Of a stretch of 64,000 nt of DNA, positions 52,590-60,676 are shown one piece after another; the stretch's first letter is position 1, and the number at the start of each line of letters is the position of its first letter. The DNA is from CAYRXM01 sp964449465 (GTDB lineage Bacteria; Chloroflexota; Anaerolineae; JAFGEY01): contig CAYVBK010000010.1 of assembly GCA_964449465.1 (NCBI GenBank), positions 1 to 64,000 of the forward strand. Reading direction: 5' to 3'. The translations under genes and the position numbers were made by a program. The notes under the pieces were generated by a model. It had not been told where the DNA came from. It was given only the letters and a program-made list of their open reading frames with translations, and did no database searches.

Positions 52590-53233
52590 GCCGCATCCGC
52601 GTGTTTCTGGCCGACGATCACGCCATCGTTCGAGATGGGCTGCGTTTTTTGCTGGAAGCGCAGCCCGATATGCAAGTGGTGGGGCAGAGCGACAATGGCC
52701 GTGATGCGGTGCGTCAGATCGCCGAACTCAAACCGGATGTGGCGGTGTTGGATGTGACGATGCCCGAATTGAACGGCATCGAGGCTACCCGCCAGATCGT
52801 CCAGACCAGCCCGCTCACGCAGGTGATCATTTTGTCCATTCATTCAACCTCTGAACACGTCTTGCGCGCCTTGCAGGCCGGCGCTGCCGGCTATTTGCTC
52901 AAAGAGTCGGCCGGGATCGAGGTGGCTCTGGCTGTGCGTGCGGTGTATCAAAGAAATCATTACCTCAGCCGACAGCTTTCACAGCAGGCCATTCAGGATT
53001 ACATCGAACAGCAGCAGATGCCCGATCCGCTGGCGGCTCTTAGCGCACGCGAGCGCGAGGTGCTGCAACTGGTGGTTGAGGGCTATTCTAGCATCGGAAT
53101 TGCCGGGATGTTGGCCCTGTCGCCCAAAACCGTCGAAACTTACCGCAGCCGCCTGATGACCAAGCTGGGCATTGCCGACCTGCCCGGTCTGGTCAAATTT
53201 GCCGTCTTGCACGGCCTGACTCCGCTAACTTGA
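52586..53233 (+). CDS. NarL/LuxR family response regulator
   Basis: A 215-residue two-domain regulator. The receiver has D10/D11, phospho-acceptor D56 (VLDVTMPE) and AGYLLKES with the conserved Lys. The C-terminal LuxR helix-turn-helix (about 145-210) reads LSAREREVLQLVVEGYSSI and SPKTVETYRSRLMTKLGI. The ATG at 52586 overlaps the kinase stop as ATGA, so earlier in-frame starts are excluded. It is the direct output of the kinase at 51054, and it may control the kai cluster just downstream. Confidence 0.93.
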   Translation: MSRIRVFLADDHAIVRDGLRFLLEAQPDMQVVGQSDNGRDAVRQIAELKPDVAVLDVTMPELNGIEATRQIVQTSPLTQVIILSIHSTSEHVLRALQAGAAGYLLKESAGIEVALAVRAVYQRNHYLSRQLSQQAIQDYIEQQQMPDPLAALSAREREVLQLVVEGYSSIGIAGMLALSPKTVETYRSRLMTKLGIADLPGLVKFAVLHGLTPLT

Positions 53234-53359
53234 TCAAGGTTTCCTGACAGACAAAAATCTGATTTTCTGCTACAATTTCATCAATTGCTGTTGGCAACGT
53301 TATGACCTGTCTGATATTGTGCGATGACAGGCAGTTGTCGGTTGGGAAAGGATGTGGAT

Positions 53360-53737
53360 ATGGCCGGTTCGCTGCTTGTGGTAGATGATCATCAACCGGT
53401 GCGGACCCTGCTGTCAACCTGGCTGAGCATGGTGCTGCCCGGTTGGACGATTTACGAGGCCGCTGATGGGCAGACGGCGATCCAATTGGCCCTGTGCAGG
53501 CTGCCTCAGGTGATTTTGATGGACATTGGTCTGCCTGATGTGAGCGGCATTGAGGCTGGGCGACGGATCAAGGCTGCTTTGCCCGAAACGCACATTATTA
53601 TGCTGACCATTCACGAGGGCGAGTTTTATCGGGCCGACTCGACCGCCGCCGGAGCCAGCGCGTATGTGCCAAAACGCACCATGCACACCGACCTGATTCC
53701 TACACTCAACACTTTGCTGACTCGGTCCTGGAATTAG
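53360..53737 (+). CDS. Single-domain response regulator
   Basis: A 125-residue stand-alone receiver. The acidic pair D9/D10, phospho-acceptor D55 (ILMDIGLPD), MLTIHEG and the conserved Lys in AYVPKRT are all present. It has no output domain. AAAGGA lies before the ATG at 53360. First gene of the kai operon and 19 nt from the next gene. It may carry phosphate from the kinase at 57546 to the MEDS or Kai proteins, which is inferred from order alone. Confidence 0.85.
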   Translation: MAGSLLVVDDHQPVRTLLSTWLSMVLPGWTIYEAADGQTAIQLALCRLPQVILMDIGLPDVSGIEAGRRIKAALPETHIIMLTIHEGEFYRADSTAAGASAYVPKRTMHTDLIPTLNTLLTRSWN

Positions 53738-53756
53738 CCGCCAAAAGGAGGTCAGG

Positions 53757-54050
53757 GTGTCCGATTCGACCACATATTCACCTGATGCGTCTCATTTAGA
53801 GCAAAACAATGCCAGAATGTACTTGCCCGCCAGGTCGGCGCAGGTTACCCATTCAGAGGTGCGCATGCCGCTGCAACGTCCTGTTTTGGTGATTTGCTCG
53901 GCCTGCCGGCGTGTGCGCGATGATGTTGGCCAGTGGCACAAGGTATCGCTCGATCTGAGCCATGACCTGTATATGCAACTCAGCCATGGGCTTTGTCCCG
54001 AGTGTATGCTCAAGCTGTATCCTGAATTTGCTCTGGAAGGCCTGGAATGA
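53757..54050 (+). CDS. Small CxxC...CxxC signalling-associated protein
   Basis: A 97-residue protein. The first 40 residues are polar and unrecognised. The rest (ICSACRRVRDDVGQWHK, then HGLCPECMLKLYPE) has C47/C50, H77 and C80/C83, a probable metal site. This block is familiar as a C-terminal tail of PAS or receiver proteins ('IC..C..IRDD.G.W', 'SHGICPEC'), but here it stands alone. GTG start with AAAGGAGG upstream. Its stop overlaps the MEDS gene as ATGA. Confidence 0.75.
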   Translation: MSDSTTYSPDASHLEQNNARMYLPARSAQVTHSEVRMPLQRPVLVICSACRRVRDDVGQWHKVSLDLSHDLYMQLSHGLCPECMLKLYPEFALEGLE

Positions 54051-55666
54051 TGAAATATGGCATTGGCGATCTGTCGCCGGGAGAGCATTTGTGCTGTCTG
54101 TATCAAAGCGAAGATGAGCATTGCGCCGCTGTGACCATGTTTATGCGGCGTGGGCTGGAGCAGAACCACAAGGTGCTGTACATTGTAGACACGCACACGG
54201 CCGAGACGATTCTGGATTATTTGCGGGCCACTCACCTGGATGTGCAGGCTTTGTTGGAGCGAGGGCAGTTGATCATCCTGTCGCAGGATCAGGCGTATAC
54301 TCGCGATGGATTGTTTGACCCGCAGCGGATGATTGCGTTGCTGCGTCAAGAGACCGATCAGGCATTGGCCCAAGGGTATGATGCTTTGCGCGTGACCGGC
54401 GAAATGACCTGGGCGCTGCGCGGCGCAGCCGGATCGGAGCGACTGATCGAGTATGAGCGGCTGCTGAATGAATTTTTACCCGGCAGCCGCTGCCTGGCTC
54501 TGTGCCAATACGACCGGCGGCGGTTTTCGGCTGATGTGCTGCTCGACGTGCTGCGCACTCATCCGATAGCGGTTGTAGGCGATCAAATCTATGATAATTT
54601 CTATTATACGCCGCCGCGAGATCTATTAGGTGGCGACCCGGAACAGGCTCAACTTGAACACTGGCTGCGCAGCCTGTCCGAGTATCGAACAGCGCAAGAT
54701 ATGCTGAATCGCCAGGCCAGCACCAACGCGGCGATGGCCGAACTGTCGCAAAAGCTGATCGGCCTGACTTCTATAGAGGATGTTTCGGCGTTGGTGCTGG
54801 ATTATGCCCGTCAAATCACCGGCAGCGAGTTTGGCTATGTGGGCTATATAGACCTGCAAACCGGCCATTTGGTTTCGGCAACGTTGACCGGTGATATTTG
54901 GGAGGCCTGCCGGGTGCAGGATAAAAAGTTTGTCTTTAGCGAGTTCAAAGGATTGTGGGGATGGGTGCTGGAGCATCGTCAATCATTGCTTTGTAACGAT
55001 CTGGCGAGCGACCCGCGTTCAACCGGCATACCGACCGGCCATGTGACTATCCGACGGTTTCTTTCTGTGCCGGCTTTGCTGGGTGAGCGGCTGCTGGGGC
55101 AGGTGGCTTTGGCCAACGCGCCTCAGGATTATCATGACCAGGATCTGTTTTTTGCTGAGCGATTGGCTTTGCTGTATGCGTTATCGCTGGATCGAATCTG
55201 GAGCGAACAGGCTGCGATGGCGCGTTTGCGACGTGAGCAAGAGACTTGGGACCATTTGTCTGGACATCCGCATACCACGATTACAGCTCGCTCCTTTGGC
55301 CTGACACCACTGCGTGAGAGTGTGCCGCAGTTGTTTGAGCAGGCCGTCCAAGATTTTGCCGAAATGCTTGATGCGGCGTTGGAACGGCAGGTTTATAAAC
55401 AGGTGGAGGGTACCCGGTTGGCCCAAACGTTGACACGTCCGCGCCGGCTGGCCGAACAGTTGGGGGCGATGAATGCCGGGCCGCGCGATGTCATAGATAT
55501 CTATATGACAGCCTGGAGGTTACGTAGCCATGCCGCGCATCCGCGCAAGGCTCAGGCCTATACCGATGAAGGGCGTTTGTTGGCTCTGGAGTTGATGGGC
55601 TATCTGGTTTCGTTTTATCACAGTCGCGTAACCGGCTTGGTTATCCGAAATGAGATCGAGATGTGA
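54047..55666 (+). CDS. MEDS-GAF sensor protein with C-terminal RsbU-N-like domain
   Basis: A 539-residue cytosolic protein. The N-terminal MEDS domain (about 5-175; SPGEHLCCLYQSEDE, EMTWALRG) is a catalytically reduced RecA/KaiC-like fold seen in DcmR and in sensor kinases. A GAF domain follows (about 230-385). The C-terminal part (about 415-539), with DVIDIYMTAWR and GRLLALELMGYLVSFYHSRV, resembles the N-terminal partner-binding domain of RsbU-type phosphatases; this last assignment is tentative. No kinase or phosphatase motifs are visible. It overlaps its neighbours (ATGA before, TGATG after), so its level is tied to kaiB. It may act as an input or adaptor for KaiC. Confidence 0.8.
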   Translation: MMKYGIGDLSPGEHLCCLYQSEDEHCAAVTMFMRRGLEQNHKVLYIVDTHTAETILDYLRATHLDVQALLERGQLIILSQDQAYTRDGLFDPQRMIALLRQETDQALAQGYDALRVTGEMTWALRGAAGSERLIEYERLLNEFLPGSRCLALCQYDRRRFSADVLLDVLRTHPIAVVGDQIYDNFYYTPPRDLLGGDPEQAQLEHWLRSLSEYRTAQDMLNRQASTNAAMAELSQKLIGLTSIEDVSALVLDYARQITGSEFGYVGYIDLQTGHLVSATLTGDIWEACRVQDKKFVFSEFKGLWGWVLEHRQSLLCNDLASDPRSTGIPTGHVTIRRFLSVPALLGERLLGQVALANAPQDYHDQDLFFAERLALLYALSLDRIWSEQAAMARLRREQETWDHLSGHPHTTITARSFGLTPLRESVPQLFEQAVQDFAEMLDAALERQVYKQVEGTRLAQTLTRPRRLAEQLGAMNAGPRDVIDIYMTAWRLRSHAAHPRKAQAYTDEGRLLALELMGYLVSFYHSRVTGLVIRNEIEM

Positions 55667-55683
55667 TGGAAGAGGAGCGGAAC

Positions 55684-55980
55684 GTGATCAAATACAGGCT
55701 CAAATTATACATTGTGGGGCAGACCTTGCGCTCGCGGCAGGCTGTAGCCAACCTGCGGCAAATCAGCCAGGGGAACCTGGCCGGTCACTGTGATTGCGAG
55801 ATCGTGGATGTGTTGGAGCAGCCGCAGCAGGCTGAAATAGACCATGTAATTGCCACGCCGACTTTGATCAAGACCGCGCCGCCGCCGGTGCGACGGGTGT
55901 TGGGCGATCTGACAGACATTGGTCGAGTGATGGATGCGTTGGGCTTGTACGTCGCAGAATCAGAGACAGGAGAAAGATGA
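55684..55980 (+). CDS. kaiB: Circadian clock protein KaiB homologue
   Basis: A 98-residue thioredoxin-like protein that in cyanobacteria switches fold and binds KaiC at night. The sequence has YRLKLYIVGQTLRSRQAVAN, CEIVDVLEQPQQAE, the cis-Pro segment VIATPTLIK and PPPVRRVLGDLTD, all diagnostic. The GTG at 55684 has GAGGAG at good spacing; an ATG at 55666 overlapping the previous stop would add six residues and cannot be excluded. Its stop overlaps kaiC as ATGA. No kaiA in the window. Confidence 0.93.
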   Translation: MIKYRLKLYIVGQTLRSRQAVANLRQISQGNLAGHCDCEIVDVLEQPQQAEIDHVIATPTLIKTAPPPVRRVLGDLTDIGRVMDALGLYVAESETGER

Positions 55981-57500
55981 TGAACAACGCAGTGGTTTGT
56001 ACACCTGTTTGTAAACTGGCTACCGGCATTGCCGGGTTTGATTTAGTGGCCGAAGGCGGCTTACCGTGTGGTCGAACCACTCTGGTTTCCGGTACGGCGG
56101 GCAGCGGTAAAACTGTCTTTGCCGCCCAATTTCTGGCCGAGGGGATTATGCAGGCCAACGAAGGGGGCGTTTTTGTCACTTTTGAAGAATCGCCCGAAGA
56201 CATTCGGCGTAACATTGCCTCGTTGGGTTGGGATGTCCATACATGGGAGTGCGAAGGCCGTTGGGCTTTTGTAGATGCGGCGCCGCAAATTAACGAAGAA
56301 TCGTTGGTGGTGGGCAGCTATGACCTGGGCGCCCTGTTGGCCCGCATCGAAAGTGCCATCGGGCGCATCGGCGCCCGGCGGGTGGCGTTGGACTCGCTGG
56401 GGGCCATCTTTAACCGCTTTCAAGACGCGGCCATTGTGCGCAGCGAATTGTTTCGCATCGCTTCTGCGCTCAAACAGCTTGGCGTAACGGCGGTGATGAC
56501 CGCCGAGCGCACCCAAGAGTATGGCCCCATCACTCGCTATGGCGTTGAAGAGTTTGTGGCCGACAATGTGATCGTCTTGCGCAATGTGTTGGAAGAGGAA
56601 AAACGCCGCCGCACGCTGGAAATTCTCAAGTTTCGCGGCACCGGTCACCACAAGGGTGAGTTTCCCTTTACCGTCATCCCCGGCGAAGGCATTGTGATCA
56701 TTCCGCTGTCTTCGCTCGAACTCAAGCAAAAATCGTCCAATGTGCGCATCACTTCGGGCAGTGCCCAATTGGACCGTATGTGCGGCGGGGGGTTCTTTCG
56801 CGACTCGATTGTGCTGGTGTCGGGGGCGACGGGCACCGGCAAGACGCTGCTGACCACCGAGTTTATTGCCGGTGGCGTAGACAGCGGCGAGCGCTGCCTG
56901 CTCTTTGCCTTTGAAGAGAGCCGCGAGCAATTGTTCCGCAACGCCATCGGCTGGGGGCGCGATTTTGAGCGGATGGAGCGGGATGGGCAGCTCAAAGTGG
57001 TGTGCGAATATCCCGAAGTGGCCGGCATGGAAGATCACCTGATCAACCTCAAAAGCGTGATCGATCAATTCAAGCCCAATCGGGTGGCCGTAGACAGCCT
57101 TTCGGCTTTGGAGCGCATCTCGACGGTCAAGGGCTTTCGCGAGTTTGTCATCGGCCTGACCTCGTTCATCAAGCATCAAGAAATTGCCGGCTTGTTCACG
57201 GCCACCACGCCTACTTTGATGGGCGGGGCGTCGGTGACCGAAACGCACATTTCGACCATCACCGACTCGATCATTTTGCTGCGCTATGTGGAATTGTACG
57301 GTGAAATGCGCCGCGGCATTACCGTGCTGAAAATGCGCGGCTCGATGCATGACAAGGACATTCGTGAATTTACCATTGACGACAATGGCATGCATGTGGG
57401 GCGGCCGTTTCGCAACCTAGCCGGCATCCTTTCGGGCAACCTGGTGTACATGGAGCCGCAGTCGGCCGATCTGGAGCGGCTGGGCGACATGTTCAAGTGA
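55977..57500 (+). CDS. kaiC: Circadian clock ATPase KaiC homologue
   Basis: A 507-residue double-RecA protein. CI: Walker A GTAGSGKT (K45) and catalytic E70-E71. CII: Walker A GATGTGKT (K289) and E313-E314. The autophosphorylation dyad S426-T427 in ETHISTITDS aligns with S431-T432 of the Synechococcus protein, so autokinase activity is expected. The C-terminus stops soon after FRNLAGILSGNLVYMEP, so the A-loop/KaiA-binding tail is short and diverged, in keeping with the lack of kaiA. The ATG overlaps kaiB. Such kaiBC systems are thought to work as damped or light/metabolism-driven timers, or as stress regulators. Confidence 0.96.
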   Translation: MMNNAVVCTPVCKLATGIAGFDLVAEGGLPCGRTTLVSGTAGSGKTVFAAQFLAEGIMQANEGGVFVTFEESPEDIRRNIASLGWDVHTWECEGRWAFVDAAPQINEESLVVGSYDLGALLARIESAIGRIGARRVALDSLGAIFNRFQDAAIVRSELFRIASALKQLGVTAVMTAERTQEYGPITRYGVEEFVADNVIVLRNVLEEEKRRRTLEILKFRGTGHHKGEFPFTVIPGEGIVIIPLSSLELKQKSSNVRITSGSAQLDRMCGGGFFRDSIVLVSGATGTGKTLLTTEFIAGGVDSGERCLLFAFEESREQLFRNAIGWGRDFERMERDGQLKVVCEYPEVAGMEDHLINLKSVIDQFKPNRVAVDSLSALERISTVKGFREFVIGLTSFIKHQEIAGLFTATTPTLMGGASVTETHISTITDSIILLRYVELYGEMRRGITVLKMRGSMHDKDIREFTIDDNGMHVGRPFRNLAGILSGNLVYMEPQSADLERLGDMFK

Positions 57501-57545
57501 TCATAGGCCACATCAGAGGGTTGGATGATATAGTGGGTGGAAGAG

Positions 57546-59111
57546 ATGGATGATGTGATACAGATCCGAGAGCGATTGTGTGAGACTGAACGGCGGCTGC
57601 GCGAGAGCGAGGCGCGTTTTCAGAGCATTGTTCAGCGCAATGCCGATGGCATTTTGATCATAGACCGGCAAGGGATCGTGCGATTCGCCAATCCTATCGC
57701 GGCCTCGTTTCTAAGTTGCCCGGCCGATCATCTGGTGGGGCAGACATTTGGTTATCCGGTGCTGAGCGGCGAGATGGTCGAGATCGATCTGGTGGGCAGC
57801 AACGAGGTCCCGCTGACGGTGGAAATGCGCGTGAGCGATACGACGTGGCAAGATGTCGAACGCGGCCTGATACCCTGCTTTTTGATTTCGCTGCGTGATA
57901 CCACCCTGCGCCGCCAGGCCGAGGAATCGCTGCGCCAGGCTTTGGAGAGCGCACATCGGCACGAGAGTCAGGTGCTGGCTATGCTGCGGGGAGCGCGGGC
58001 GGTGTTGGAATATCGTAATTTTGCGGATGCAGCCCGGACCATCTTTGATGCGTGCAAGGACATTATCGGCGCGCAAAGCGGCTATGTGGCTCTGATCAAC
58101 GAGGATCGGTCGGAAAATCATTTGCTGTTTCTCGATGCCGGCGGTCTGGATTGTACCGTAGACACTGCTCTACCCATGCCGATTCGCGGCCTGCGCGAGC
58201 AGGCCTATTGCACCGGTCAGCCCGTCTTTGACAATGGATTTATGCAAAGCCAGTGGGTGTCTTTGATGCCTTTTGGTCATGTGCGCCTGGACAATGTGCT
58301 GTTCGCCCCGTTGATGTTGGACGGGCAGTCGGTGGGGTTGTTGGGGCTGGCCAACAAGCCGGGCGAGTTTACGGACCAAGATGCCCAACTCGCTTCGGCT
58401 TTTAGCGAACTGGCGGCCATCGCCTTGCGCAACAGCCAGATCCTTGAATCATTGCAAAATGAGCAGGAACGTCTGCGCGCCTCGCTGCAAGAAAACCAGG
58501 TATTGATGCAAGAGATTCATCATCGCGTCAAGAACAACTTGCAGGTGGTGGTCAGCCTGCTCGATTTTCAGATCCAGTTCTCACAAGAGCCATCGGTGAC
58601 AGCGGCTTTGAGCGACTGTCAACAGCGCATCTATTCGATGGCTCTGATCCATGAACAACTGTATCGCTCTGCCGAGCTGTCGCAAATTGACCTGGCTTTG
58701 TACATTAACGACCTGGCGATGGATTTGCTGAATGCTTTCGAGATGCAATCGCAGCACATTCGCCTGGACGTTCAAGCGCAAAGCATGGCTCTGGACATCA
58801 AGCAAGCCATCCCATGTGGCTTGTTAATCCACGAGTTGATCTCGAATGCGTTCAAACACGCTTTTCCTACCGGGTCAGGGGCAGCGTGGCCAGACGCCTG
58901 TATCACGGTGCGGGTTGAGGCGCTGCCCGCTCGTCGCTGCGCTCTGACCGTGCGCGACAATGGTCGCGGCCTGCCGGCCGATTTTCGCTTTCCCGACCCC
59001 AATTCGTTGGGCCTGTTTTTGGTTGACACGCTGGTGCGACAGTTGGGCGGCCAGATCGAGTGGTTTAACGAGAGCGGTGCCGGCTGCCGGATCGAGTTTG
59101 GCTTTTTGTAG
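57546..59111 (+). CDS. Sensor histidine kinase, HisKA_2/HWE-like, PAS-GAF
   Basis: A 521-residue soluble kinase. PAS (about 20-125; VQRNADGILIIDRQGIVRFA), GAF (about 145-300), then MQEIHHRVKNNLQVV with H325/H326, the HisKA_2 phospho-acceptor. HATPase_c has LLIHELISNAFKHAF and VRDNGRGLPADF. The ATG at 57546 is preferred; a GTG three codons earlier is possible. It lies 45 nt after kaiC in the same direction and closes the cluster. It could phosphorylate the lone receiver at 53360. Confidence 0.9.
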   Translation: MDDVIQIRERLCETERRLRESEARFQSIVQRNADGILIIDRQGIVRFANPIAASFLSCPADHLVGQTFGYPVLSGEMVEIDLVGSNEVPLTVEMRVSDTTWQDVERGLIPCFLISLRDTTLRRQAEESLRQALESAHRHESQVLAMLRGARAVLEYRNFADAARTIFDACKDIIGAQSGYVALINEDRSENHLLFLDAGGLDCTVDTALPMPIRGLREQAYCTGQPVFDNGFMQSQWVSLMPFGHVRLDNVLFAPLMLDGQSVGLLGLANKPGEFTDQDAQLASAFSELAAIALRNSQILESLQNEQERLRASLQENQVLMQEIHHRVKNNLQVVVSLLDFQIQFSQEPSVTAALSDCQQRIYSMALIHEQLYRSAELSQIDLALYINDLAMDLLNAFEMQSQHIRLDVQAQSMALDIKQAIPCGLLIHELISNAFKHAFPTGSGAAWPDACITVRVEALPARRCALTVRDNGRGLPADFRFPDPNSLGLFLVDTLVRQLGGQIEWFNESGAGCRIEFGFL

Positions 59112-59116
59112 CACCA

Positions 59117-60505
59117 TCACTCTGGCAAAGGTTGGGCTATAGAATCTTGGGCTATAGAATCTCTGTTTGTAGAATCTTGGGCTGGAGGATCTGGGGCCAC
59201 AGAACCTTTGCCAGGGGCGGCGGGCAGGCGCACAAACAGGGCAAACAGCAGCGCGGCCGTCAATCGCCCTACACCCGATATGACCAGGATGGTCCGATAG
59301 CCCCACCATGTGGCGATCAGGCCGCCGATGGCTGCTCCGGCGGCCAGGGCGGCCATCACCACAATCTGGTAAAGCGCAGTATAGTGCGCCCGGCGGCGTT
59401 CGGGCATCATGAGCAGCAGCAGGTTAAAGCTGGCGACACTGTAACCGGCCCACAAGAATCCGCTGGCTATTTCGGCCGGAATGACCTGCCAGGGCTGCCG
59501 TGCCAGCGACCATCCCAAAGGCACCAACGGGATCAGCAGACTGACCAGCATTTGCACCCGGCGAGGTCCCCATCGGTCGGCCAGCGTCCCAAACCATCGC
59601 TGACCGGGCATCGAGGCCATCACATTGATCACTGTCAGAACCCCCACAAACCCCGCTGTGGCCCCCAACTGCTCCACCAGGTATACTCCAAAGAACGGCC
59701 CGGCCACATTGAGCGAAAAATTCCACAGCGCATCAATGGCGCACCATTTGATAAACTGCGGCTGCGAGCGCAGTTCTCGCAACACCGACCACAGCGAGCC
59801 GGCAGAAGGCCGGGCGGCTGTTTGAGAAGGTGGCTCGTGGATGCGCGCAAAACTCCATGTCGAGGCCATACCGATGGCAAAAGCCAGTCCCATCGCCCAC
59901 TGATAGCCCAACGGACTGCCCAGTCGGTTGATCAACTGCCCCATCAAAAAGGCCGTGAGCATGCCAGCCAGTCCCATGGCCATGTTGCGAAACCCGAAAT
60001 AGCGGCCGCGAATCGGCAGCGGCACCAGGTCGGCGGTGAGCGAAACCCACGCCGGCACGGTCAGGTTGGTCAGAGCTACGCGCAGCACCACCAGAGCAAT
60101 GATCACATAGATGGTCGCCGCGCCGGAACTGAGCAGCGGCGTCAGGGCCAACAGCAGCAAGATCAGCCGCGCTAACCCGCCGCCGCTCCACACGCACAAC
60201 TCTTTGCGAACCTCGCGCCGATGGCTCCAGCGATCCACCAGCGCGGCGCCGGGCAGCATCACCAGAGCCGCACTCAGGTTGGATACGGCATTCAGCAGGC
60301 CGATCTGGACGCGGCTGGCCCCCAAAGCCAGGATGAACAACGATAAATAAGCATTGACAATGGCCTCGCTGGCCTGGCTAAACACGCCATCAAACCAGAA
60401 CCAACGCAAATTGCGCAGCACCGCCGGCGGGGCAAATTCGCTCCACCCCAGGCGGACGGTCAGCCGGTCGCTCCACCGCTTCCACGCACGAGATAATGGA
60501 TTCAC
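59117..60505 (-). CDS. Major facilitator superfamily transporter
   Basis: A 462-residue protein with 12 predicted helices. MFS-type loops are visible (LVDRWSHRREVRKE between helices 2 and 3, and TLADRWGPRRVQ in the second half). GTG start with GAGGAGG upstream. The C-terminal tail is made of pentapeptides (DSIAQ and variants) encoded by a 15-bp tandem repeat. It converges on the kinase gene with a gap of 5 nt. The substrate is unknown; drug or sugar efflux is usual for this type. Confidence 0.88.
   Translation of the reverse strand: MNPLSRAWKRWSDRLTVRLGWSEFAPPAVLRNLRWFWFDGVFSQASEAIVNAYLSLFILALGASRVQIGLLNAVSNLSAALVMLPGAALVDRWSHRREVRKELCVWSGGGLARLILLLLALTPLLSSGAATIYVIIALVVLRVALTNLTVPAWVSLTADLVPLPIRGRYFGFRNMAMGLAGMLTAFLMGQLINRLGSPLGYQWAMGLAFAIGMASTWSFARIHEPPSQTAARPSAGSLWSVLRELRSQPQFIKWCAIDALWNFSLNVAGPFFGVYLVEQLGATAGFVGVLTVINVMASMPGQRWFGTLADRWGPRRVQMLVSLLIPLVPLGWSLARQPWQVIPAEIASGFLWAGYSVASFNLLLLMMPERRRAHYTALYQIVVMAALAAGAAIGGLIATWWGYRTILVISGVGRLTAALLFALFVRLPAAPGKGSVAPDPPAQDSTNRDSIAQDSIAQPLPE
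59132..59206 (-). repeat. 15-bp tandem repeat (five units) at the 3' end of the MFS gene
   Basis: Units start at 59132, 59147, 59162, 59177 and 59192. The first two are identical (ttgggctatagaatc) and the rest drift. All are in frame and encode a five-residue repeat in the cytosolic tail. Confidence 0.85.
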
Positions 60506-60574
60506 AGATCAAGCCTCCTCAATGATGTCTTGCCGTCTATAGTACATCAAAACCGGACTTTTGCAAAACTGGGG

Positions 60575-60603
60575 TTGACAGAACCCCCTCATTCGCATAT
60601 AAT
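60575..60603 (+). promoter_or_regulatory. Consensus promoter of secDF
   Basis: A perfect TTGACA (60575-60580) and a perfect TATAAT (60598-60603) with a 17-bp spacer, about 70 nt upstream of the secD start. Confidence 0.9.
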
Positions 60604-60612
60604 CAACACGTT

Positions 60613-60637
60613 TGCGCCATCGCACCTTGATGGCGCA
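60613..60637 (+). promoter_or_regulatory. Leader hairpin of secD
   Basis: tgcgccatc and gatggcgca form a perfect 9-bp stem with a 7-nt loop just after the predicted transcription start. No T-run follows, so it is more likely an mRNA stabiliser or regulatory hairpin than a terminator. Confidence 0.5.
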
Positions 60638-60676
60638 TTGCGGTGTCTAACTCAAAGGGAGGAAAAAGATTTTGCC

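Noticed and set aside
56061..57395. 444-residue ORF on the minus strand
   Set aside because: Antisense to kaiC, which has full catalytic motifs.
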